64,000 nt of DNA from Micropterix aruncella (Eukaryota > Arthropoda > Insecta > Lepidoptera > Micropterigidae): NCBI GenBank assembly GCA_944548615.1, contig OX155950.1, positions 36,807,155 through 36,871,154 on the forward strand, read 5' to 3'. Below are positions 40,504-52,022 of this stretch, piece after piece. Under the pieces are notes generated by a model. It did no database searches, was not told the DNA's origin, and saw nothing but the letters and a program-made list of their open reading frames with translations. Positions within the stretch are counted from its first letter, which is position 1, and the number at the start of each line of letters is the position of its first letter. Position numbers and translations under genes: made by a program.

Positions 40504-41903
40504 CAGGCCCTTACTGGCCAGGTCGGCCCCGAAGTTGCCCCAGAAAAAAGGATTAATATTTTTTATACCTTGGTTTTTTTTTAAGGAATTATTGCAGAAT
40601 AGGAACCTTTCTCAGAAATCGAAAAATAAATAAATACTGCTAGATTCGATCATTGTAATGCTAAATTGAAAGAAAAAAACTTCGGACGCGTAAAATTTCA
40701 AAGCAAAATTTACATACAATAAAAAGAGTATTTTCAAACTCGGTTTTTAAGATTGTTTTTAAAAATTACTAATTTAACCTACCGCCAAATAGGTGTGTAT
40801 GTATTATTTAAAAAAAAACTAACAACCTACCGAAATGTATGGGTTTGACGCTTTTTTGAATGCCTATATGTCGCTTATTTATTGAGACCGAATAAAGATT
40901 ATTGCAGATTCGGAATCAGTGTGGTGAATATCGTGGGGTGACGTTAAAAAATTAACAATCTAGAAGAAGTTCCTATACTGCAATAATACCATTTTTTACT
41001 ACAAGAAATTTGATCCGCCAATGGTCCAAATTTGAAAACCTGTTTATATCTGTTGTTTTACTAGATTTATTTCTGAGTACTTTTACTGTTTCAAATTATT
41101 TACAAAGAAAAACCATTGACTATTCCACCGCCTGGAACTTTGTACAGTGTAGAATGTAGATGCTGCCTCAAAGAGTAAGCGATAAATAAAGTCATAAATT
41201 CTTTGAGGTTCTGTATTCAAGAACAACATATTATTCAAGTACAGTTAATAGCAGCTAAAAAAAATACGTTGTTGTAGAAGTATTAGTCGATTTAAAGTGA
41301 AACAGAACTTCAAAGAAAATGGTAATGCCTGGTGAAAAATCGAAAGACGAAGCTCCCGAATGTGCAACACTTTAAATAGGTTTCTTGCATTGATTTAGAT
41401 TGTGCCAAGACGAGTATCGAAGAGAGATTCAGTTCAAACGAAGAAATTTTGAAAGATTGTTCCTAGTTTATACCTAAATAAATTCAATGGAATCGTAAAG
41501 CTTCGTAGTTTTCTAACGGATGTCCTTTGTAGCATTTCTAAGCTTTGTAAAATGGAAAGAAATCGGCTATTAATAGAGCTGCAACAGTTTGCAGAGCAGT
41601 ACAAAAGCTTTATAATGGCTTAAAACATTGAAAATGAGAATGAAAGGAAACAAAAACAAGACGAGCTGAATAAAGCCTGACAAAACTGCGAAGAGGACGA
41701 TTTAGAATCTGAATCTGAGGAAGAAGATTTTTTTTAATGAAGATAAAGATCTTGCTTTACTCAAATACTTCAAGTGCCAATATAACGAAAAATGTGGATT
41801 TCAGGCATGTAATTGTCAACAAAAAACGGGATAGGACCCCCAAACCCCCTCCTACCTGTTTAGGCTCTAACCGAGGGCCCCCAAAGGAGCCAGTCTTGGC
41901 ATG
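40504..41903 (+). mobile_element. hAT element (ZMYM1-like), non-autonomous
   Basis: 1400 bp with 8-bp duplications TGAGGCAC (40496-40503 and 41904-41911) and imperfect inverted ends CAGGCCCTTACTGGC and CATGCCAAGACTGGC. The copy of the surrounding repeat at 46424-46650 lacks it, giving an empty site. Inside, broken frames read 'TSIEERFSSNEEILKDCS' (about 41410) and an acidic end 'EEDDLESESEEEDFF' (41690-41735), like pieces of a ZMYM1-type hAT transposase. 40790-40985 inside holds repeat family D. Confidence 0.75.
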
Positions 41904-41970
41904 TGAGGCACCATGGTGAAATTACAAGTTGTTGATATGCACAGCTCGTATTTTCACTTTCATTATCTAG

Positions 41971-43126
41971 TGGTGCTCCTAAACGGGCCACATTTTCGCT
42001 GCAATATGTGGTTGCAATACATTGCCCGGCAACATTGCTAGCAATACCAGCCATACTATGCTATAAACGGAAATATTTTTAGCATATCCCGGCCATATAG
42101 CCACACATAATATGTGTATGGCCAAAGCATGTTTATGTGTGGCCGGCTTGTTGCTGGACGATCGCTTCGCAATCGAAAATACTGCAATATTGCCCGGCCA
42201 CCTTTATTGCTGTTTCGTTTTGCGCCATAAGTGCGTCCCTTTTTGATGCGAGGCACGACCATTGGCATATAAGTACTAGACCTCGTGACCAGCCTGAGAA
42301 TGCGTCAGCCGAATATAAAGAGACAGCAGCATATAGTACTCCCTCCATCGTTGTCTAGTCGCGTATGCACGGGTACACGTACATATTATATCACTATTAG
42401 ATATGTCACCATGGCAACGCTTGACGCCATAAGTCTGCTATGCTATGGATAAACGCGCATGCGCAACTAGTCAAGGATAGAGGAGGGTCCCACATGCAAC
42501 TATCTCTTTCTATTCGGGGAACGCATTCACTCACAGCCCGCCTTCGCACTCCCGCTCTGTGTTCTATACCTGTGGGCACGATCTTCATTTTGTATTTATA
42601 TCATCTAATGATTAATTTTTTTGGTCTATAAAATACGTTTATCTATTCTGATATGTTATGTACCTATGTAGAATTGCGTGAAATAATTTATTAGTGTATT
42701 TAAATGATTATATACATCATTAATAGATAAGAAGGAGAAGAGAAGAAGTCATATGGAGAAGATCGTTCAATTGGTATTCAAATCATCAAAAACATTCAGG
42801 CTAAGACAAGACATCTAAAGTATCACGCTTAATGAAGTCAGGTCGAATCCACATTCTCGTCTTTTTTGGTCGTTTTGAATTTTAATTTAAAACAATATAA
42901 GCCACTGCGACACGTATGATTTCGTCGGCCAATGTTGCCCGATTGTGTAGCCCGTTTACGAGTCAAAATGATGGGCCATACTTTTGCAGACATATTGCCG
43001 AGAATGGCCGGTCTATATATTTTCCAGCCATATGCTGCAATAAACTGTTGCAGTGATGACCGGGCTATAGTTGTTAATATTGCGGCCGAAAATTGCCGTA
43101 AAAGTATAGCCCGTTTAGGAGCACCA
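41971..43126. mobile_element. 1.16-kb element with 18-bp terminal inverted repeats
   Basis: Ends TGGTGCTCCTAAACGGGC on both strands. The internal sequence is rich in 'GGCC', 'CAATATTG' and 'GCCCGGC' phrases arranged inversely on the two sides. No transposase. The empty-site copy at 46636-46660 shows about 14 bp of target missing and no duplication. The superfamily is unclear. Confidence 0.75.
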
Positions 43127-43436
43127 TAATGAACGAATTGAATCTCTATAGTATTGGCACCATTTGTCAAAACATAAAACACTAGATACTAGATTCAATC
43201 AATGTAATGCTAAATCTGATAGGACACGCCATATTTCAAAACATAAAATTTTCAAATGTTTGTACTTTTTTTAAATTATTTTTAGTTTTTAAGGTAGTTA
43301 AAAAAAACTAATTTAACCGAAATGTATGTAGTTTAGCAAAGTTTTCTACATTGTAGATGTTTTAATGTCACCTCACTATATTCATAACACTGATTCCAAA
43401 TCTGTAACAAGTTATTAAAATATATTAAAAATAATA

Positions 43437-43840
43437 AAAAAAAACACGACTGCCGTTGCAGAAAGCGAACTATTGTATTTATAATTATTTTCATAACGAT
43501 TTTTTTAATGAAATATATGTGATTTATGTATTTATCCATATAGATAGATGTATATTTCCGGAATGTAGGTACTCAATCAGACCTTTCATCGACACTAAAC
43601 ACGATATATTTACATTAATTTGATGACATTTGGACATTTAGACAACAATTTACTTGATACTTGGACAGTCACGGTACCATATGACACTCGAGATGACATA
43701 ACGATTCTAGCTATACCACACACTTCTAAATCGGTCCACACGTTTAGAAGTTATGGTGGAATAAAGAAACGAAAAACATACATAGATGAACCCTGAACAT
43801 ATTACACTCCTTTTTTGTCGGGCAGTCGTGTACAGTATTT
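43437..43840 (+). repeat. Dispersed repeat family X, copy 3
   Basis: 'AACACGACTGCCGTTGCAG' through 'TATATTTCCGGAATGTAGG' to 'TTTTTTGTCGGGCAGTCGTG'. The terminal GGCGGCACAATG block is missing. Confidence 0.75.
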
Positions 43841-44300
43841 GCTCTATCTCTATAATGCAGTTTAGCTAACTCTGCCATGTTAAAAACAAAACTAACAGCC
43901 TCCCGCCAAATAAGTGTTTATGATGGTTCTTAAAATTAACTAACTTAACCTACTGCCATATAGTTGTTCATAAATTGTTAAAAAAAAACTAACTTAACCT
44001 ACTAAAATGTTGGTTTTCGACGCAAAAATCTTTGCTCTATCTCTATAATGCAGTTTAGCTAACTTTGCCATATTAAAAACAAAACTATCAGCCTCCCGCC
44101 AAATAAGTGTTTATGAAACTAACTTAACCTACCGCCATATATGTAGTTGTTCATGAATTGTTTAAAAAAAACTAACTTAACCAACTGAAATGTAGGTGTT
44201 CGACGCTTCTTCAAGCGCCTCCTACATCTGGCTTTTTTATAGAGATAGAGCAAATATTTTTACAGTTTCGGAATCAGTGTGATTAATATAGTTATAGTAG
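43838..44300 (+). repeat. Tandem duplication, ~193-bp period, running into repeat family D
   Basis: 'TTTGCTCTATCTCTATAATG' recurs at about 43839 and 44032, each followed by 'AGCCTCCCGCCAAATAAGTG' and 'CTAACTTAACC'. The last part ends with 'TTTACAGTTTCGGAATCAG' (family D). Confidence 0.75.
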
Positions 44301-44379
44301 ATTAATATAACTTTAAAACATTTTCAGTGTAGACAAGTTTGCTAAACTACATTAAAACCTAAAGCCATATTACAAAATT

Positions 44380-45330
44380 AGACAACTTGGCTACGTGTTT
44401 AGGGATATCCGCAACATATTGTACCAACATACAATGAAATTGAAGTATTGTACTTTATGCGAGTCCATTTTGTACTACGGCGTTATTGGTTGGAGAGAAT
44501 GTGCGAAAACAATACTTCAACCACTTCTTGTCGCGCAAAAAGGGTTGATCAAAATAATATTACAAAAACCATTCACATATCCATCTGAACTCATATTTAA
44601 GGAAATGCAAGTTCTAGAAGTACGCATGCTATATGTGAAAATGATTTTAGCTGGTATATAAGGAAAAAATAAATCTCAACAAACCAAACACACAAGACGT
44701 GCCATTAGTGACTACGTTGTAGTTCCTCGAAGAAATACGTCATTTGGCCAAATAAATTTTATTTATCTTTGGCCTAAGCTATATATTATCCTACCCGCAG
44801 ACATAAAGATCAGCCCTAGTATATCAAAATTTAGGAAAAACCTGGAACGTAGGAACGTCCATAATATACCATAATATACATAAGGACTATCCACTATCTA
44901 GCTCTATTTGACTACCTTTTTGTGACTATTATTATTATTTTTAGAATTGTTATTTTTTTCAAATATTTTTTTTATTGTTACTTTTTTCTCTGTGACTATT
45001 TTAAATTATTAAAAAATTGCAGCTTTTATTTATATGCGATATTTTGATTATATTCTTTTTGTAAATCTTTTCGTAGGTATATGGGTATAGGTATAGTTTC
45101 TGCTTTTGAACAAACATGTATGATATTTGGCATATTTTGCCTATGTTTAAAATGCCTGCCCTGGAACAAGTTCTTACTTAGTTGGGCGGCATGGAACTAT
45201 CATCACATATAAGCGTGACATAACTTGCTGTGGGTTTATTAATTTTAAGATAAATTGTAATCCCCTTTTAAGTATGATTTGTGTTACGCTTGTTGCATAT
45301 TATTTACATTGCCATAAATAAATAAAATAA
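44380..45330 (+). pseudogene. 5'-truncated non-LTR retrotransposon with AAAT tail
   Basis: The frame 44395-44661 reads 'LYYGVIGWRECAKTILQPLL' and 'VAQKGLIKIILQKPFTYPSE'. After one stop it continues 'RRAISDYVVVPRRNTSFGQI', then 'LWPKLYIILPADIK'. It matches the minus-strand copy at 10620-11690 in domain order. About 450 bp of 3' UTR ends in 'ATAAATAAATAAAATAATTA'. Confidence 0.8.
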
Positions 45331-45369
45331 TTAATATAGGTTATGAATTATAAAAAAAAACTTACTTAA

Positions 45370-46272
45370 CCCTTTGAGGACCATAAGCTTTGTCGTAGAG
45401 TATGGAAATTTCTAATATAGGTGTTATTACAGCACGGGCTTTTTTACTGTGGGTGAATCAGTACAACGTAGTAAGCAACTTTTAATAAAACAAAATGGAA
45501 AAAACAAAAGTTGAAGTTGACTGTTAAATAAAGGTTTGAGAAGCGTTTGAGCGTGCTGCGCCATCTAGCGGTAGGTTATAAGACGTAAATAAACAATATC
45601 AGCGACATTTTACCAACCGCTAGATAGCGCATTGTGATCATAGCTTTTCATAATATTTAAAAATAAAATAAAAAAACAAATTAAAAAAAAAAAACAAAAA
45701 AAAAAGTTTATTTTTCTGATTTTTTTCATTTTTTTTTATCAAAAGTTGCTTACTACTGATTTCTACGTACTGATTCACCCACAGAAAAAAAAGCCCGTGC
45801 TGTAATAACACCCAACTGTTAAAGGTCGATGTGAGTAACATGTATGTCAAGTTGTGTGAAGATTGTTTCAATAGATTTTGTATAAATTGATGAGTCATAT
45901 TATGTGACCTTGCGGTCACATAATATGACTTAATAATATGACATAATATCAGATGCAAATAAATTTTGTATTTATCACATACATTTGATTTTATTAACCT
46001 AATAAAGGTTTTCAAATTGAAAAAGTTGCGATAAATATTTTATTTATTCATTTGAAATCACCGTTCGTTGGTCATTAGAGTTCGTTGGTTATTTGCGTGT
46101 TAAAAAAAAAAAAAAAACGATATATTTTTAAACAATATTTTTTTTCCAGTATTAAGATTCTGATAAATTATTCGTATATAATAATAAATTTTTTAAATTA
46201 TTCGTATTCCATAATTTATAAAGTGTTTTTTGAAGTTATGGGACAGATATGTCCCATGGTCCTTTTAAAGGG
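45370..46272. mobile_element. piggyBac-like MITE containing another MITE
   Basis: TTAA at 45366-45369 and 46273-46276. Inverted ends CCCTTTGAGGACCAT and CCCTTTAAAAGGACCAT. No transposase. 903 bp including the nested element at 45420-45811. The target lies in a copy of the family D region. Confidence 0.75.
45420..45811. mobile_element. MITE with ~75-bp inverted repeats, nested
   Basis: The left end 'GGTGTTATTACAGCACGGGC' through 'TGGGTGAATCAGTAC' and 'AGTAAGCAACTTTT' is inverted at 45740-45811. The centre contains 'GCTAGATGGCGC'-type sequence and long A/T runs. No clear target duplication. Confidence 0.75.
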
Positions 46273-46275
46273 TTA

Positions 46276-46660
46276 ACCTATTGATATGTAGGTGTTTGGT
46301 GCTTCTATCTCCCTTATTTTTGAGGCGAAAAAAGATTATTGCAGTTTCGGAATCAGCGTGGTGACGTTAAAACATTAACAGTGTATAGAAAAGGTACCAA
46401 TACTAGATTGTTACAAATTAAGCTAACGATAACGCTAATGAAGGCCTATTATTTTTGAACGATACTACTGCCTAAAGGACATGAATTTAAAGCATAGTTG
46501 CACACACTTGAGTTGCCAGCATAATATTGTATAGTCAGAATACTAACTACGTTCAGTAGCTTCTTTTATGAGGCACCGTGGTGAAATTACGGGTTGTTGA
46601 TATGCACAGTTCGTATTTCCACTTTTATTATCTAGGAAAAATATGACTTTAATGAACGAC
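46276..46660 (+). repeat. Repeat families D and E; empty site for two insertions
   Basis: 46276-46420 is family D ('AAGATTATTGCAGTTTCGGA'). 46424-46660 is family E and is uninterrupted where copy 40333-41970 carries the hAT 40504-41903 and the 41971-43126 element. Confidence 0.75.
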
Positions 46661-46749
46661 TGACAAATAAACAAAACGATAAAACGAAAACTGTGCCAAA
46701 AGCAACGTTTTTACATCACGAACAAATTCTGAAATTAACTATTTGTACT

Positions 46750-46965
46750 GTTGGGGACTGAGCTAACTGTACGCTGAGGCTGAGGTGCGGGGGACCGGCG
46801 TTCGTAGAACACGCGTTCTTTCGTTAGCGTACATACCTATACCTATTACTCTTGAGTAGCACCGGGCGAGTGATGTCACAGCACTAATGTCTGTGGTGGG
46901 GAGACCGAACGCCGGTCCCCGCACCTCAGCCATCGCTTACATTTAGCTGTCCCTAACTGTAGGTA
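46750..46965. mobile_element. ~215-bp MITE with ~50-bp inverted repeats
   Basis: 'GCTGAGGTGCGGGGGACCGG' and 'CGTTCG' on the left are inverted on the right ('CGAACGCCGGTCCCCGCACC'). Outer ends 'GTTGGGGAC' and inverted 'GTTAGGGAC'. The duplication is not clear. Confidence 0.75.
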
Positions 46966-47019
46966 CAACAAACCTACCTAACTAATATGAAATAACTAAT
47001 ATAAAAAGACTATCGCGGT

Positions 47020-47225
47020 TGTTTGACATTATAAATAGGTCTAAAAACGAATTTACCCCGCAAATTTTGTAGCACCCGACGCTTCGGCGATGTTGTAACC
47101 GCCGTTGTCCACGGTAGACTGTCACGGTCTACCCTGGACAACGGCGGTTGCAAAATCGCCGAAACGTCGGGTTCTACAAAATTCACGAGGTAAATTCATA
47201 TTTTAAAACTATTTATAACTACCTA
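47020..47225. repeat. Foldback repeat with ~95-bp arms
   Basis: Arms at 47025-47121 and 47129-47221: 'CCGACGCTTCGGCGATGTTG', 'CCGCCGTTGTCCACGGTAGA' versus the inverted copy 'CTACCCTGGACAACGGCGGT' and 'GAAACGTCGGG'. A single arm occurs at 39619-39665. The spacer is only about 7 bp. Confidence 0.8.
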
Positions 47226-47339
47226 ACAAAATTTTAAAATTACAATTTTGTATACTTAGCCATAGGTAGTTAATTATACCTACAGTGTGTGGAATTTACA
47301 ATATTTCTAAACTTTACTGCAATAACTTCTGAGTGGGGA

Positions 47340-47745
47340 ATGTAATCTCGGTATACCGAGATTTTGAAATACCAAGATCTGGCACCACGCAAAATCACGC
47401 GCGATCTCGCAAGATTTGCAATATCGCGTAGCAGCACATTCCATGACCATTTGGGAGCATTTGCAGATGCAGTTGTTATATTAGACCCAGCAAACGAAAA
47501 TGATGCTGATGATAACTTGACTCTATCTGTAGTTGCTGCAACCGCAAACACACCTCTCTCTCTTAAAGAAGAATTAGAGAAGATTTTGAATGCCCGCCCA
47601 GTACGTCCTTCACGTGCAACTGGTTCGTCCATTGATAAACTTATCAGAAAAAAAAAATATCTCTTTGAATTAGGGGGACCAAAAGGACAATACCTGCAGT
47701 TTGCCTACCATTGTCTGTTATCTGTGGTACTGACAAGTGTCGAGG
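47340..47745 (+). pseudogene. hAT transposase C-terminal fragment
   Basis: A frame of about 135 codons: 'DLAPRKITRDLARFAISRSS', then 'TPLSLKEELEKIL', 'LFELGGPKGQYLQFAYHCLL' and 'SVVLTSVEAELRF'. The last segment corresponds to the hAT dimerisation motif ('TSVEAERxFS'). It is truncated before the motif's end, where a fragment of the ~655-bp retroposon begins. Confidence 0.7.
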
Positions 47746-47765
47746 CAGAACTGAGATTTTCACCT

Positions 47766-47870
47766 CACGTGAGATAGAACGGTCATTATCGTTAAAACTT
47801 CCTGGGGTGACGGGTTCGCCCGTTGTAGTCGACAACCACAAATGTTACTCTCGGTCGCCGAACTCTACTC
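47766..47870 (+). repeat. ~655-bp retroposon family, 3' fragment (copy D)
   Basis: Matches the last ~100 bp of copies A-C: 'GAGATAGAACGGTCATTATC', 'GTTAAAACTTCCTGGGGTGA', 'CGCCCGTTGTAGTCGACA'. 5'-truncated, as target-primed retroposons often are. Confidence 0.7.
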
Positions 47871-47999
47871 TTATTCCAGGGATTGCTCAAGGATTCGCCG
47901 CTCTATTTATAAATCGTCGAGATCATAAGTGACACTAACATCCTGTGTTTACACTTACTCACTTCAAAAAAATGACCTATTTTAGCAGAATCATAAAAT

Positions 48000-48290
48000 A
48001 CGGCATACTTTCAACATGCAAATCCCGAAAGACTATAACAAAACAAAATTATCCCCGTCGTTCATTACTGACTCATCAACTTCAAGGGTCGTTTGCCTTT
48101 ATTGGTCATTAGCTTTTAAAGTCACACTTTTACATGTTTTCATGTCTGCTTTCGTATGCTTTCTTTCATAAGTCAGGTCAATGCTTCAATAACACGCGAT
48201 AAAAGGGACAACTTGCTCGATTTGTAGCGCATAATATTAAAAAGCTGTTATATTACTTATGTATCGTAGTTAAATTAGACATGCTATTTA
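48000..48290 (+). repeat. Dispersed repeat, partner at 50660-50910
   Basis: Shares 'CATTACTGACTCATCAA', 'GGTCGTTTGCCTTTA' and 'CAATAACACGCGA' with 50660-50910. Both are in plus orientation and about 2.6 kb apart. Confidence 0.65.
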
Positions 48291-48506
48291 TTTTATTTTC
48301 CCGTTCCAAAAACCAAAGAAGTGGAAAAGTATTGTGAACGAGCCAATTTTTGTTTTTTCATCGATGAAAATGGAAATATCGATGTTGAGCCCCCTGAGAT
48401 GATTAAGTCCATTTCCAGATGGAAGTCTCTCTGTCTGTGTGTATTCCTCCGCGATAGCACATAAATGCTTAATCCGATTGAGCTGAAATTTGGCATGCAA
48501 GTGTGG
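48290..48506 (+). repeat. Copy of the 'GCGCCCAAACGCTTC' dispersed repeat family
   Basis: 'AAAGTATTGTGAACGAGCCA', 'CATTTCCAGATGGAAGTCTC' and 'GAGCTGAAATTTGGCATGCA'. It is interrupted at its right side by the hAT 48515-49945. Confidence 0.75.
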
Positions 48507-48514
48507 CGTATACC

Positions 48515-49945
48515 TAACGTGACCATTTATTTTTTTCGTCAAAGTGGGACGCCTGTAGAATTTTGTGAAAAAAAACGTATCGGTCTTTTACTACTTTTTA
48601 TTCAAAAATGAAAAACATGATAACAGTATTAGGTACTAATAATAAGTAGATATCTACGCAGTTGTTTTATATTTGTCGGAGGAGCAAATTTGTTTTTTTA
48701 TATAAGAATGGAGCTGATTACATGATTTATTAATGTTAGTCTTGGTAATCAAAATGGTTTTCAAATCTGCGACATTTAACTGTCTTTTTTTCGCTTGTCC
48801 TTATTTTATTCATTAGAGAAAAAACTCTTTCAACAGGTGCGCTACTTCCAGGCAGACATAAAACGTACTCAATAATTATACATTATCATTTCACTTCATT
48901 CTTCATTTCATTGTATTATTTCATTTCATTTTATTATATTATCATTTCTTTTCGTACCCTTATATTATTATTAGCTTTATTATATATTTTTTTTCTACTA
49001 TCAACGTGTTCATGTTATAAACTATTCATAGGATAGTAAATTTGTTTCGTTTAAATATGTTTTTAAGATACTAGTATCATATATTTACTATCTGTAAGTT
49101 TGCTATAAAATAAAATAAAAAAATACGTGTGGCACTCGGGAACTGCCGCGGTAAAGCTATTGCATAGCATTTTTAACAACTTATGCAATTATAATTATTT
49201 ATTTTATTTTATTTTTTCTGATATCAGATAACTGCGCTCTATCGGAAAGCGTTGAAATTATTCCGAATCATTTGCGGCTGCGGTAGCAAATGATTCAGAT
49301 TAATTTAAACGTAGCGCACGAATTTTTTATTCGATAAAGCAAAAAAACGGATTATTCGAAAAAAATCGTAGATAAAAATATAGATAATTAAATTATCTTT
49401 AAAATGGTGCAGGTTTCATAATAATACGCCAGATAGTATTTGCGTAGTAGTCGTTTTTGTGTTCGGTTAGACCTAATTTCACAAATTAATTACACTATGT
49501 AATATAAACAAAATCGAAAATATTCAAAGCTAAGAATATTAGGAAAATTTTCTTGTTTAACATATATTTTTTTCGAATCGTAAGCAGTACTCGTTTAGAC
49601 GTAATTATCAGTTTAAAATCATTAATTTTCGTTAGGGAATTTCTTCATTCGGTCGCCGCGCTGGCCTAGGCCCGCGATAAAAGCTATGCAATAGCTTAAA
49701 AAAATAAAATACGAAAGTTAGTACAATTAAGATTGTTATCACGGAAGTTTTTGAACAACTCCACCCAAAGGTCTTCAGCGGCAACATTCTCAGAATTCCA
49801 GTTTGTGATTTTGTCATCTTTTGGGCTTAAATTATCTTTTGGTGTGTTTGCGACAGCGGGACATTTTTGCTCTCGCTGGGGACAGCGGGACAGACAGCCT
49901 GAAAGCGGGGCTGTCCCGCCCAAAGCGGGACGTATGGTCACGTTA
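48515..49945 (-). mobile_element. hAT element with deleted transposase
   Basis: 1431 bp between CGTATACC duplications (48507-48514 and 49946-49953). Inverted ends TAACGTGACCAT. The minus strand has an N-terminal piece (about 49890-49740, 'AAEDLWVELFKNFRDNNLN') and a C-terminal piece (about 48870-48620): 'CLPGSSAPVERVFSLMNKIR', then after a frameshift 'LNVADLKTILITKTNI', the hAT dimerisation domain. The central catalytic region is deleted. Confidence 0.88.
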
Positions 49946-50354
49946 CGTATACCACAAATCCAAATAAGTGTACATACAGCATGACGTGATATCAGTTCTA
50001 GTTATATAAATGTAATTTTATTTGAGTATATTGATGACTATTATAATTCAAAGAATCGATCAAATTGCGTCTTTCATAATTTGCAGTATTGTATTGACGC
50101 AAATTATTCTTCTTATTGACGTTGAAATATTCTAATATAAAAAAGCGCATTGTTACCTAATAAAATCACTTCTGTCAAATGGGTAAGTCGCTCTTTCTCT
50201 GTAAAATGTAACATCTAATAAACGCTATCAAATATCAACATATGTGCTGTATCTACTCTCTCTCAAAAATCATCGAGGTATAAAAAACTTAAAGATAAAA
50301 CTCTGGACTTGTTCACGGAACTTGTCATCAACCACCACGACTAGGGTATTTACA

Positions 50355-50470
50355 CATGTATCATTTGGTCATGGCAAAAGTTGAAAAGGTTCTGGTCGAA
50401 ATCGACCCACCAGGGGGGCGCAATACTCATATTTCGATCTCAAATTATTTGACTTATAGTCAGGGGCGAC
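50355..50470 (+). repeat. Fragment of the 'GCGCCCAAACGCTTC' dispersed repeat family
   Basis: 'TTTGGTCATGGCAAAAGTTG' then 'CATATTTCGATCTC'. 50468-50510 and 50938-50980 share 'CTACCACTGTGAG' and 'GTTTGTACAGTTT'. Confidence 0.65.
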
Positions 50471-50659
50471 TACCACTGTGAGACATTGTTTGTACAGTTT
50501 GTAGAGCCGAAACCATTTAGTGGCGGCCTGATATTCCAGTAATTAAAAATCTGATTTTGAATCTTCAAAACCTTGCCGCGTTACTTGCCGAGTCAGTTTT
50601 TAGATATTTTCTTTTCTTTATTAAGAAAATAAATAAATACTGAAGTTTTATCCTTTGGG

Positions 50660-50910
50660 TCGATTTACCTAGGAAATGCCAAAATTATTAGACAAAATTG
50701 TCACCATCGTTTATTACTGACTCATCAAATTTTAGGTTCGTTTGCTTTTATAGGGCATTTGCTTTTGAGTCACTTTCTTTTACATGCTTTCTTTTATAAG
50801 GCAGTTCAATGCTACAATAACACGCGACAAACTGGAGCAGTTGTTGGAAAAAAGCTGCGATTAATAGTTATCGTAGTGAAATTAGACATGCCACTTATTT
50901 CCAAGTATTG
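50660..50910 (+). repeat. Partner of the repeat at 48000-48290
   Basis: See that entry; the shared blocks are in the same order with small indels. Confidence 0.65.
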
Positions 50911-50999
50911 CTTGCGAACAGGGCGCCAACTTAATGGCACTACCACTGTGAGCCACCGTTTGTACAGTTTTTAGAGTCATATACTTAGTAATATACTAT

Positions 51000-51283
51000 G
51001 CTTTGCCGTCATCGATGAGAAGACTTGAGATGGCAGCATATAAAATCTGCTTGAAAAATCAGTTAGTCAAACATGCCCTTTACAAACTGGACGACTTTTA
51101 TGATATTGCGTCCACAATTGCTCGATTATAAATAACCATATTTTGACTATACTTTCGCACTAAGTTTTAGATTTTATTGACATTGTTTTTAATTACGCAT
51201 GTTTCAGAATTTTTCTTTTTCATTGTATTGATTATTATTTATTGTTTGATTATTGATTATTTTGTAAATTTGACTATTTTTAA
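51000..51283 (+). pseudogene. CR1/Jockey-type LINE 3' end
   Basis: Reads 'KICLKNQLVKHALYKLDDFY', close to the C-terminus of the LINE at 16243-18687 ('KCIKRNLAMHALYNL'). It is followed by a 3' UTR rich in 'TTGATTATTGATTATT'. Confidence 0.65.
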
Positions 51284-52022
51284 GTTTTTTTTTTTTTTTT
51301 TTCAATAAATTTATTCATAGAAAAAGATACATTTTTTAAAATATTACAATCTCGCCAAACTGGTATACAGTTTGTTGGCGAGAAAAACTCTTATTTTTCT
51401 AGTCTTACACTTCTAATTTTGTGATACAAAAATACATTATTAAAATATAAAAAACAATGCACAGCAGTATTACTACTGGTCTTACTACAGGCTTAAATTA
51501 GGCCAGTATTACTACAAGCTTAAATTATAGAAACGTATGACAAATTTACTTATTACCACTAATTTCACTATAAACATCCAACAGGTAGCTTTTTAATCTC
51601 TTTTTAAACATCTGTTTGCTCACGCTTACACAGTCTTCCTCAGATACAATAGTATTAAAGATTTTTGGAATGAGGTACTTTAACGTCCTTTCACCATAGT
51701 AGTTGTTCGCTCTTGGTTCTTCAAATCTTTTACGGACTTTTTCTCTAACATTCCTATTGTACTGTATTGGTATTTTAAATTCTGAATTTCTAAAATGCTC
51801 CATTGCTAGTAAGAATGTAATTTTTTCATGTATAGGTAATATATCGCATCGCTTAAACAACACGTTATAGTTATTTTTACATTGTGTTAACACATTTTTA
51901 TTTACTAAAAGTTTTATCATTCTACGTTGCAAATTAAATATTTTATCTATATATGTGCGAAAAGTACGACCAAATGAAGTGAGAGCATAGCTCAGTACTG
52001 CATCAGCGAGGGCATGTAATCC
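51284..52022 (-). pseudogene. 5'-truncated poly(A)-tailed non-LTR retrotransposon
   Basis: The minus-strand frame from about 52020 to 51543 reads 'LADAVLSYALTSFGRTFRTY', 'NLQRRMIKLLVNKNV' and 'YYGERTLKYLIPKIFN' before the stop. About 240 bp of 3' UTR ends in AATAAA-like sequence and a poly(A) run (51284-51302, T-run on plus). Poly(A) separates it from the GACTAT- and AAAT-tailed LINEs in this window. Confidence 0.8.
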
